A program made the translations under genes and the position numbers. DNA of 64,000 nucleotides from Pleurostoma richardsiae (Eukaryota > Ascomycota > Sordariomycetes > Calosphaeriales > Pleurostomataceae), in NCBI GenBank assembly GCA_030052745.1, contig JANBVO010000053.1:62001-126000 (forward strand), written 5' to 3'. The notes beneath the pieces were generated by a model that did not search any database, had not been told where the DNA came from, and saw only the letters and a program-made list of their open reading frames with translations. This document shows positions 1 to 9,187 of the stretch, one piece after another. How positions within the stretch are numbered: position 1 is the first letter of the stretch; each line of letters begins with the position of its first letter.

Positions 1-261
1 AGTTTCACTCTCTCACCTAGCATTGTGATGTAGTTGTCGATGGCATGGGCTGCCTCCGAATCTCTTGGCAGAGCTGGCTTTTCGATGACTTCGAATCATG
101 GGCGGCGGAACCGCATTCGCGACCATAAGCTCGTGTCAGGCTGGGATTGACGCAGGTTGCTCTGTTGATGCTCCAAAGTACGGTGTGATATTCCAAGGTC
201 TTCCTAGCGCCAGTGATCTCCTCTCGTATCGAGTCTGCAGAACTACCAACACCAACCACCC

Positions 262-3103
262 TTACCGCCTCCCCAGGTCCACCTCCTTCACCAAGACCAT
301 CTTCTCCTCCCCAGCGCCCTCGCTCTTCTTCCCCTCGAGCCCGACGAACGGCCCAACGGCGAGGCTGAGCACCCCCTCCCAGAACCCCGCTACTACTCCT
401 CTGAGATCCCCGCCCGTCTGCTTGAAGTCCGGGAACGCGTTCACCTCGAGCAGCCACGCCGTGCCCTCCCCGTCGACCAGGAAGTCCAGGCCGAACACCT
501 CGAACGCCCCGGCTCCCGGCTGGAAATGCACCATCATGCCCCTGGCCGCCGCCTCGAACAGCTCCCCCGTCACCGCGCACACCTGCGCGAACACGCCCTC
601 CAGCTGGCCCTCCCCCAGGGGCAGGTCCCAGAAGCGGCGGACCGCGCCCTCCGCTAGGGGGGGCGCGCCCTCGGCCTGCTGGAGGCACGTGTTGGTGAGG
701 TGCGCGGCCAGGTCGGCGGCGTCGCTGCTCCAGGGGTCCGCGTAGGCTGCGCCGGCGAAGAGCGCCAGCATCTCGCGGTAGACGTAGACCCTGAGGCTGC
801 CGACGCTCAGGACGTAGGTGCGGATGTGGAACTTGCGCCCGTCGACGAGCAGCGGCGGGTGGATGTACGGCTGGGCGACGAAGTGGCGCAGGTGTGACGC
901 CGTGATGTAGTCCCGCTCCTCATCGTCGTCATCGTTCGCGCCTTCCCCTGACTCGTCCTCGCCCTTGCCCTCGCCCTCGCTGGCATCGTCATCTTCGTCG
1001 TCGCTTTCAGGTAGGCCCGCCTCCCACTCGTCGAATATGCCCTGCAGCTCCTCCATGGTGGAGAAGAGTCTGATGCCCTGCCCGCGATCGCTCATGCTGG
1101 GCTTGAGGATCCACCACTCCCTGTCCTTCGGGTCCTTGGGACCGCCCGTCCGACCGTCAACGGTGGCCTCCTCCTCCTCGCCAAGGGTCTGCGCCTCGCT
1201 GGCTGATACCACTCCTTCGTTCCGCTCCATGCTGGCCCGCAGATCCCAGGCCTCGACGAGGGCGTCGTCCAAGAACTCGGCGTAATCCACTTCGAAGGCC
1301 TCGCTCCTCCTGACGTGCGTCTTCAGGGGCGACTCGGGGTGCTTGGCGACCCAGTTGTCGACGGTGGCGGAGAGGAAGTGTTTCCGTATGAGGGCTTTGC
1401 GGATCATGTAGCTGTTGACCAGGCAAGAGTTGGGGTGCATGGCCGCGTAGTCGAAGTCGATGGTCTCATAGGGCATTATCTGCAGGATCTTGGCCTCCGG
1501 AGAGGGAACGAGTTTCGCGAGTGAGACTTCTGGCGTTTCGCTGGGCGTATTCGCCTGCGGCAGAGGGATGAGGGTCAAGCGGTCTTCTGGTATCAGAGAC
1601 TGCAGTGCCTCTATTATGAGCGGCTGGACATATTCGTCCTCGTACGCAACTACTGCGTTCAGGTGGTCCATCTTCGGCAATTGCTTTGCAGACTGCCCAC
1701 CGGTTTGGTTTGGTAATTTGCTCTCCCTGATGGGAACAGCTGTGCCAGATTCTGTAGGTTCTCTGGAGACAAAAGCGCAGTGTGAGAATGCGTCTTTACC
1801 GTATAAAACGAGGAAGCCAAAGGGCGGTCGCGTCTCGAGGCGCTTCAGAGCAGATGCCGTCTATTTCTAGATATGCTTCTATGACTCTATCCGAAACCCC
1901 ATTTTGTGGCTAGCACAGCCAAAAAATCATGACGCTCCAGACATGTACGTGATGCTTCACCGACCAAACAACAGCAAACGCGCGCCAAGGGGGACCAGGA
2001 TCGTACTCACAGCTTCAATTCCTTCTCGTAGAGATGCGGCGCGGCATTCCAGAAGTTCGCCTTCAGGGGCGTCACACTATGAAGTTGTTGTTAGTGACCA
2101 CATCTGGAAAGGGGGCATGAGAGGAGAAGGAGAATGGGCTGGTGAACATAGCATACCTGGTGAACCCTTCCCTGACCGCCCACCCATCATTGCCCGGCGG
2201 CGCCTCGTCCACGCTCCTGTAGACGTCCGTGAACCTCGGCGCCCACTTGAAGTGCTTGTGCGTGTGCCCTCCTCCCCCTTCGCCGCCGCCGCCCTTCTTC
2301 TCCTCGACCTCGCCGTCGATCCCCTCCCTTATCCTCTCCTCCTCCTCGCCGCCCTCGCCCACGCTCCCCTCCACCTCCTGGAAGCAGCTCCCCTCGCCCC
2401 AGTAGTTCTGCAGCATGCCCGCCCACACCGTCTTCCGCGCCTCCACGCCCTCCACCAGCGGCACGTTGACGCTGTACAGGTCCACGCTGCCGTCCTCGGG
2501 CCACTGCCGCGCCAGCGCCTCGACCACCCTCACCGAGTGCCGGCTCGCCGCCGCCACGATGGCCGGGTCGTGGTTGCGGCTGAAGAAGGCGTACGACACC
2601 GCGATGGCCCGGCGCTTGCACGCCGCCGCCTCCAGCGCGCCGCCCAGCGTGCCGCTCGACAGCGCGAACACCGACGTCGTGTTGCGCCCGTAGTTGGGCC
2701 CCGAGAGCACCAGGTCCACCGGCCCGCGGTCGCGGAAGAAGTGGTACAGCCCGATCTGCACGCACGACGCCGGCGTGCCGTCCACCAGCACCCACTCCTC
2801 CACGGCGCCCGAGGCCGCGGGCCGCGAGTGGATCGTGCCCATGGAGTCGTCCGGGCCGTCGTCGTCGCCCCCCGCCGGCGAGGCGAGGCCGGCGGCGGGC
2901 TTGTGCGGGGGCGGCGGCCGGTAGTAGAGCGGCTTGACGGTCTGGCCGATCATGTGTGCCTTGCCGATCCACGAGCGTTGGGTGTGCGGCAGCACGACGG
3001 AGACGACGTGGCCGGCGGCCTGCAGCTCCCGGACGAAGCTGTGGACGTAGGGGGAGGACTGCGGCGACGGCGGCCCGTCGTCATTGACGACGAGGATGTG
3101 CAT
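262..3103 (-). CDS. PBY1: SurE-like phosphatase / tubulin-tyrosine ligase fusion (Pby1 type)
   Basis: Three exons, 3103-2157, 2076-2011 and 1762-262, give 837 residues. Residues 1 to about 330 are a SurE-type nucleotidase fold: the start MHILVVNDDG carries the metal-binding Asp pair, and GPNYGRN and SSGTLGGALEA follow. After the second intron comes a tubulin-tyrosine-ligase (ATP-grasp) domain with WWILKPSMSDRGQGIRLF, FHIRTYVL, HLTNTC and the metal/ATP motif WLLEVNAFPDF. Intron 1 (2077-2156) runs GTATGC to TAG. Intron 2 (1763-2010) runs GTGAGT to CTCCAG and keeps the frame exactly, so the two domains are one gene, as in yeast Pby1, a P-body-associated protein linked to decapping. The exact reaction of these fusions is not settled. 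An in-frame TTG just before the ligase domain could mislead a gene finder into calling two genes. The first ATG before the SurE core was taken as the start. Confidence 0.88.
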
Positions 3104-4017
3104 CGTGGCAGCGGAGTCGGGTGATGCTGTGAGGGACTGCAACCGAGGATGAAGATGAGACTGATGATGGCTCCGTGCGGCTGGCAAGCTGGTCGTCCAC
3201 CCGGTTTCCAGACTACAAACCCCTTCAGAGAACAGAGGTATTGGTCCAACTGACGCAGGCCAAGGTAAAACTAGGAAGGTAGCTATGAATTTGGTGTTTT
3301 GCCGTAACAGGGAAAGAGAGAAAGAGAGAGAGAAGCACGAAAACTCGACCACAGATTCCGCGATTTGCGGGGGCGGGGCAAACTCTCGGCACCTCCGGGC
3401 TTCGGAGCCGTCGCCGAAGTGGCTCCAGCAGACCGTAGGCGTGGTACTAGGCCCTCGACTTCTTCCGCACCTTGAGTCTCATCTTGACCATTCCATTGTA
3501 GCTCGAGGGAGCATCGACGGTTACCTAGAAGCTCCGACGACAACTTCCATGTTGACCTCCGTCGATATACCTACGTACAAATAGCTTAAGCGTACGGAGT
3601 TGCTCGAGGACATATTATTATATGCTACCCCTGACAGAGGATCGATCAGCTGATCAGCCAGGGATTGTGTTATGCACGTATTATGCACGTAAGCTTCATG
3701 AACAATGGTGCCTGTTTGTAGAATTGGTATAGACTATCTCATTCATCCTAATCCTGACATATGAAAGTCCGTAGCAGCAAGACGCCCTTTGCCCTCATGT
3801 CCCATTTCCCAATTTGCCCTGATCGAATCGAAGAGTAGGACCTCGATATGTTCGACGACCAATACCAAGGACTCTTCCAAGAAGTCCTATCTGAGGTATA
3901 CTGTCATCGAACTGTCCTGTAATTTCGAAGCCGAAGTTCCTCATAACCGTTAAAGAGTACCATCCATAGCAAGTCACAATACACGCCGCAGACAAAGAGA
4001 GCGAGGGAGATGCTGGA
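3104..4017. other. Intergenic: promoter side of the SurE/TTL gene and 3' side of the next gene
   Basis: No supportable gene. It holds the 5' flank of the SurE/TTL gene and the 3' flank of the gene ending at 4018. Near 3670 a short direct duplication (TTATGCACGTA twice) is visible. Open frames here are short, lack recognisable domains and are treated as chance. Confidence 0.6.
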
Positions 4018-5403
4018 TCAAACCCGATTCCGCTTGGGAGCAGCATCGCTCGCCAGGCTCTCTCCCGCTCGCTTCTGACCGTGGGCCTCTGTGCCATTTT
4101 TCACACGACGCCAGCCATCGAAGGGACTGCGCTTGCCGCCAGGTGCCGCCTTGACTGGGGTGGTCTCTTCCGCGGCCTTGTTACCCGATCGAGTGGTGCG
4201 ACCGGTGATGGGCGGAGAAGCTGGGGCGAACTTGGGAGCAGCGGGCGTCTCGGGTGTCTCATCGACTGCATCACGGGGAGTCTCAGGATTCGCAACATCG
4301 CCGGCGTCGTCCTTGAGCATGACATGGTCTTCGATGTCGGTAACCGCTTCCTCATCCTCATGTGAAGTGACGTCCTTCTTAGGTAGATTGGCAACCGGGA
4401 ACAGCAGTCTAGGCTTGATGGAAGAGCGAGTCAAGGGACGGCGAAGGCGAGCTTCAACACCACCCTCACCATCCTCCTCCTGCTCATCGGACTGAGCCTT
4501 GAGAGCTTCCTCACTCTCAGCGAAAGTTCTGAAAATCCTCTTCCCTCGGCTGCAGAAGAGTCAGTTAACGGCTCTAAAAATATGGGTGACGAATGATGCA
4601 ACTTACAAAACATAGACGAGGCCATCCTCGCGGCTCATAGCCTCGTCAACAGTCTGCGAGCCTCCGCCTGGAACAGAAACAGTCTTGCGCTTGCTCCGGC
4701 GCTTAACGGGCTCGTGAACTGCAGCCGAAGGCTCGCCGTAGAAGGGATTTTCGAGGCTTGAATCTACCTCGGGGATGCGCTCGTGCGAGTCGGTGAAGAT
4801 TTGGATCGACTCCTCGACGTCCTCGGCAGCGAAGCTATCCATAGAAATGCCGGTGTACTTCTTGGCACGCTTTTTCTTTGGGGTGGGCATCAGCTCCTCG
4901 TCAGGCGCGAAGAGGTTTCGCGCGATCGCTTTGATATTCATTTCGTTCTGCTCTGAGTGCTTGCGCGCCGGAGTCTTGGCTGGGGTGGGAAGCATTCCGG
5001 CGTTGCTGGAAACGTTGGTGCTGCCCGCAGCGGAATCCGTCTTGCTAGTCAGGCCTAGAGCAGCGGCGGCTTTGATGGTGCCATCAGCTGTAAGGGAACC
5101 AGAGGCGCGGCGATTGGACTCCATAGGCGGCAGTCGCTTCTTTCTTGGCGAGGTTACCGGCGTTGCCATGGTGTGGTTGTTGTGACTTTTGCGCGCGGTC
5201 TTGGGCGACTTGGGTTGGTGAGAATATGAAGGTCGAGCTGATGGGTTTGGCGACGGGGTGCGGTTGACGGCGCGCTGGGAAGACAAGCGTGCGGATTTGC
5301 GGGGAGAAAAAGGCACCCAGGAATCGCCGTAGCCGTGTCTGGGAGTGGGAGGTGTGTGGATGCCCGAACCTGGTGACGGTGTTGATGCACTAAGTACATC
5401 CAT
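4018..5403 (-). CDS. Conserved basic, Ser/Pro-rich protein, probably nuclear; function not recognised
   Basis: Two exons, 5403-4607 and 4549-4018, give 442 residues. The 57-nt intron (GTAAGT to CTGCAG) joins DGLVYVF to RGKRIFRTF in frame. The N-terminal third is Ser/Thr/Pro-rich with many SP and TP sites and a block, SWVPFSPRKSARLSSQRA, that looks like a conserved motif. The middle holds NIKAIARNLFAP and PTPKKKRAKKYTGI, followed by an acidic stretch ending ENPFYGE. The C terminus is basic (PKRNRV), and several Lys/Arg clusters suggest nuclear localisation. I recognise no catalytic fold. SP/TP density and the divergent promoter shared with DUO1, which carries two ACGCGT boxes, suggest a CDK-phosphorylated cell-cycle or chromatin protein; that is inference only. 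The start is the ATG at 5403; the longer frame upstream begins with TTG. Confidence 0.8.
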
Positions 5404-6271
5404 GGTGACGGTTGAGCGGCTCAATTGACGCTCAGAAACGGACCCGGCAGCCTCAGTCCTTCAGATCGAGCTTCTTTGGTAGGAGACCGCTATCTACTTG
5501 AGCGAGGTATAGGCACCAGGCAAGTCTGGGGCATGCGGAGAAGGCAACTGGCTAGCGACGATAGGCTTTCGGTGCCAGGCGGTGGATGGTGAGATATGGT
5601 CGAGGTTGCGAGGGAGGAGAGCAAGAGGAGCGGCGAGGCACAACCCGGAAAGGCGGGAGCAGTGCAGGTCAGGAAGCAGGAAGCTCAGAGGTTGTGCTTC
5701 CCGCTCTTGGCCGGCGGCAAATGATTCAAGGCAATAAAGACTGCAAGATGGAAACAATTATTGGAAGGTGGACGCGAGCAATCGGACAGTGTCAATGTCA
5801 CAAAACTCGTTGGTTTCGAAAGGGTGAAAAATCCAACAAGGGCGGTCGGTCGGTGGTCGGCCAGGTAAAGAGAGGTGAGGTGAGGAGGTGGTGTTGGTTT
5901 ACCTGGCTGGGGCCGGCGCAAGTGGCTGGTGCGTGTGCGTGCCGGCCTTCTCCCAGCCTCCCCTGCACCCTGGTTGGGCATTAATTTCCCACCCCCCATT
6001 AAGCGAGACGCGTGAAGCAAAACCTCTTGACGCGTCTCCCACTTAGCGCGTCAACCCCTCACCCAATTGCCGCGTCCCACATCTGCAGCCAGCAGCCAGC
6101 TCACACAACAATGCCGGCAGTACCAAGACAGCAGCGGAGGGTTTGCACAAACAAAAAGTGACAACGTCATTGCCTTAGCGGAGACAATCCCGACAACCTG
6201 GACAGCATAACTCCGGACACAATCTCTACCCCGGTCTCTAACCGCTGCAGCCATTCCACAGCACAGGCACA
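5404..6271. other. Divergent intergenic region with cell-cycle boxes
   Basis: This stretch separates two divergent start codons and so acts as promoter for both the unidentified protein gene and DUO1. Apart from the ACGCGT pair listed separately, no gene is supported. Small open frames on both strands have no domain and no splice signals that would extend them. Confidence 0.6.
6008..6035. promoter_or_regulatory. Pair of MluI cell-cycle boxes (ACGCGT)
   Basis: Two perfect ACGCGT palindromes lie at 6008-6013 and 6030-6035, 22 nt apart, with a near match (GCGCGT) at about 6046. They sit roughly 240 nt upstream of the DUO1 start. ACGCGT is the binding site of the MBF (Mbp1/Swi6) G1/S transcription factor in ascomycetes. 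Spacing and pairing resemble functional MCB clusters; use in this species is inferred. Confidence 0.6.
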
Positions 6272-7036
6272 ATGGCCGACGACTCCGAGCTGTTTTCATC
6301 ACCGGTGAAACCCACGGCTGGCCACGACGACGACGATGCCCCGCAGCACGAGCCTCCCAAGACACCCTCCAATCAGAACTCTCGGTTCGACGCCGAAGAC
6401 GCCCATGAGGCGCGAGAGGTCGCCCTGCGAAGGGAGCTCGAGGGCGTCCGGAACATCAATGAGGTCATTGAAGGTGTCCTCGGGACCCTTGAGCGGGCCA
6501 AGGGCAACATGGGGGTAAGCTCTTGTCCTTCACCGCGGAATGAGTCTCTCGGTCGCTAACATATCCTGCTGCAGACCGTCTCGCAGACGGTAACCAACGC
6601 CTCAACCCTGCTTAACACCTGGACCCGCATCCTTTCTCAGACGGAGCACAATCAGCGCCTGATCCTCGATCCGGCATGGAAGGGCGCCACCCAGGACCTG
6701 CAGGACGTCGAAAATGAGGCCGCGCAGAAGCAGGCGGCGGCGGAGCGAAGGGCTGCCGAGGAGGAGCGCCGCCGCGAGCAGGCTCGACTGAGAGCTGAGG
6801 AGGAGGAGCGACGACGACAAGCCGGGACGCCCAGCAGAGGAGCTACAACCGGCACGACGAGGGGGACGCGGGCGCGAGGCACGAGAGCAACTCGGGGACG
6901 AGGAGTCTCGAGAGGAGCGTCGAGCTCGAGCTACGTCAGCGACAACAGCGCAAGCAGCCTTCACAGCACGAGGGGTGGCTCGAACATAGGCCGGGGGCTT
7001 GGAAGTACAAGAGGCAGAGCGAGAGGCGTCAGATAA
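6272..7036 (+). CDS. DUO1: DASH/Dam1 complex subunit Duo1
   Basis: Two exons, 6272-6514 and 6575-7036, give 234 residues. Duo1 is a subunit of the ten-protein DASH (Dam1) ring that couples kinetochores to spindle microtubules. The diagnostic Duo1 core is present: LRRELEGVRNINEVIEGV, then GTLERAKGNM, continued after the intron by TVSQTVTNASTLLNTW and RILSQTEHNQRLIL. The 60-nt intron has donor GTAAGC and acceptor CTGCAG and splits the core at a residue boundary. An Ala/Glu/Arg helix (AAEERRREQARLRAEEEERR) follows, then a Gly/Arg/Thr-rich tail, as in other filamentous fungi. It is divergent from the gene at 4018-5403 and convergent with RNase H2B; only 169 nt separate the two stops, so their 3'UTRs probably overlap. 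Confidence 0.95.
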
Positions 7037-7205
7037 CGCGATGTCTTCTGTCCTATATTGTACATCTCATGACCATAATGATACCACATGCGACCGACTC
7101 CAATCCCACCCATTGCCTTTTGATACAGATGCATGTCGAAAACCATGAGCTACGCCAAACCGTTATATCCTGAGATGCCAAGTATCAATCAACCTTAACC
7201 ATCCC

Positions 7206-8525
7206 TTACTTCTTCTTGAAGAAATCACTCATCTTCTTCATGCCGCTAGTGTTCACCTTCTTCAGGTCCCTGACGCCCCGGCTCTCGCCGGCCTTCTTCC
7301 GCTTCTCTTCTTCCTCCTTCCTCCGCCGTTTCTCTGCGCGCTCCTCGTTTTCTTCATCCCGTGACCGCTTCCGTGAGTAGTCTGACGCCGAACGGGCCAT
7401 CATCGACTCCTGCCTCGCCTTCGTCAGGCGTGCGACGTAGTCGTCCAGAGCGGCGAAGTCGACGGGGCCTTTGCCCGATGCCAGCATCTTCTTCAGCAGC
7501 TCGGCTATTGCCGGCGGGACGTAGCTGGAGCAGATGAAGTTGAACGCCACTTTGAGCCGCTGCAGCTTGACCACTTCTTCCGACGCTCGCATGGACGATG
7601 TGACGTCCGCCGTCTTCAGGGTGTCGGACTCGTCTGCCACTGATGTAGCAGTCGTTGACGCTTCTGAGGCAAAGCTTGCCGAGGTGTCGGTACTTGCAAC
7701 AGAAGACTGCGATTCCGCAGACTCCGTCAGCGGGGTGGCAGCACCGCTGGAAGCGGAGTCTTTTGGTTCAGATGCTGTCTCCAAGGCTGTGTTCTCCCTC
7801 TTCAAGCTCAGCACCGGCGCCTCCAGAGCTTTCGAGACGAACCTCTCCTCCATGCTCTTGGGCAGTCCCTTCTCGCTCATCCTCTTCGCCTTGGACACGA
7901 CTTCCGACAGCACTTTGTCCTCGTTGAGCCGGAACATGGGCTCATCGCCGGCTTCCACGGTGTCGCAGCCGGCGCCCATCCGGGACTCGAAGAGTTTCCG
8001 GGCTTTGCTCCACCGCAATACCTCAGAGAGATGTGGTGACTTCTCTGAGACGGTGTCGAAGTGATCATCGCTCGAGAGGAACAGCCGCTTCGTGGTGCTG
8101 AACTGCGCAGTGAGAGCGGGGAGCACCAGGAAGAAGGGGTCGATGGGAGTGGCGACGTATAACTCGGCACCTCTGCTGACCTGTGCCTTGAAATTCCCGT
8201 CGCTTTGGTCCGCGGATTCTGCGTCCGTGCTTTTTGATGTCCCCTCAATCAGCCAACTCCTGGGGGTTGTATTCGGTGCCGCGATCCTGGTGAACTCGTA
8301 GGTCCCCGTCTCTGGGCACACGAGATATCGAGTCGGCTTCCCATAACGCGGGTTTAGTAGCGATACCACCCTTGCCTCAGAAGTCGCCTTGGAGGGGAGT
8401 ATAAACAGCTTTGGCGGGTTGTCTGATTCCAGAGGTATCGCATATCTCGATGTGTTAGAGCTGGATTGTGTGCTTGTGGTCGTAGCCGCCCCTTTGGCGG
8501 CGCCTTTTGATCTCGTCTTTGCCAT
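7206..8525 (-). CDS. RNH202: Ribonuclease H2 subunit B
   Basis: A single exon of 439 residues. This is the non-catalytic B subunit of heterotrimeric RNase H2, which removes ribonucleotides from DNA and RNA/DNA hybrids. The N-terminal triple-barrel region is recognisable from LFILPSKATSEARVVSLLNP, the phrase CPETGTYEFTRI, and VATPIDPFFLVLPAL. A helical segment with LRWSKARKLFESRM follows, and the C-terminal third is Lys/Glu-rich. The last residues, MKKMSDFFKKK, fit a PCNA-interacting (PIP) box in the same terminal position as in human RNASEH2B. The ATG at 8525 is the start; seven codons of open frame upstream begin with TTG. It is divergent from MCM10 across a 662-nt promoter with MBF-like motifs. 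Confidence 0.93.
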   Translation of the reverse strand: MAKTRSKGAAKGAATTTSTQSSSNTSRYAIPLESDNPPKLFILPSKATSEARVVSLLNPRYGKPTRYLVCPETGTYEFTRIAAPNTTPRSWLIEGTSKSTDAESADQSDGNFKAQVSRGAELYVATPIDPFFLVLPALTAQFSTTKRLFLSSDDHFDTVSEKSPHLSEVLRWSKARKLFESRMGAGCDTVEAGDEPMFRLNEDKVLSEVVSKAKRMSEKGLPKSMEERFVSKALEAPVLSLKRENTALETASEPKDSASSGAATPLTESAESQSSVASTDTSASFASEASTTATSVADESDTLKTADVTSSMRASEEVVKLQRLKVAFNFICSSYVPPAIAELLKKMLASGKGPVDFAALDDYVARLTKARQESMMARSASDYSRKRSRDEENEERAEKRRRKEEEEKRKKAGESRGVRDLKKVNTSGMKKMSDFFKKK

Positions 8526-9187
8526 ATCCAAGAAGACAATGGCCAAAATAAAAATCCCAGTTCTTCCAACTCAAATCGAGTATCTAGTGAGTGCCCATCA
8601 ATTCTCAATTGTTTCTAGTTATTCAGATGCGCAATCCGTTATACTGCTGTGTACGTTGAAGATCAAGATCCCTGATACCCTGATCCGACCGGCGAGACGC
8701 GGTCGCGTTCTCCATTTAGAGTAAACGCGACTTGGACGCGCCACACTTTCTTTTCCTCCTTGCTTCTTCATGCACTACCGAGATCTTCTTATCACACGCC
8801 TCCAACAGCCGTTCGGAAGCTTATCGTCACGGGACATTTATGAACTTGATATCGAGAATCAACTTTCAATTGAGACTCAGCTCCCCGTACCTGACTGGCA
8901 GCGTATGGTCTTCTTGGATCTGCTGGCCGGCGGATTCCTGTTTCGATCTGTATCCAGAGCTGTGTGACTTCACTGCGTCTGCTGAACATGCCCAGCACTG
9001 CCCTGTGGGACGCTACCGCCGTCCTGTCACAGATTAATTGGCTCTCATAAGGGCACCCTTGCACAGGGTCCCCTGCCAGCAAGTCCCCCGGCATCACGAG
9101 GAGTAAACAATCCCAGCTGCGACGACGACCGTATCCGTGCCGTCGGGCCATAAATGGTCGCCGCATTGGGTCTTGCATAGCGTCGCG
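8526..9187. promoter_or_regulatory. Divergent RNH202/MCM10 promoter with WCGCGW motifs
   Basis: This interval lies between two divergent start codons. It contains TCGCGT at 8703-8708 and ACGCGA at 8725-8730, both matching the relaxed MBF consensus WCGCGW, plus GACGCG just outside each. Both flanking genes act at replication forks, so shared G1/S control is plausible. No further gene is seen. Confidence 0.5.

Noticed and set aside
1-261. Possible gene fragment at the left edge
   Set aside because: Only the 3' flank of the SurE/TTL gene is seen; open frames here run into it antisense.
1671-2010. Independent start for a stand-alone tubulin-tyrosine ligase gene
   Set aside because: An intron with GTGAGT and CTCCAG joins the SurE domain to the ligase domain in perfect frame, and the same fusion exists in yeast Pby1.
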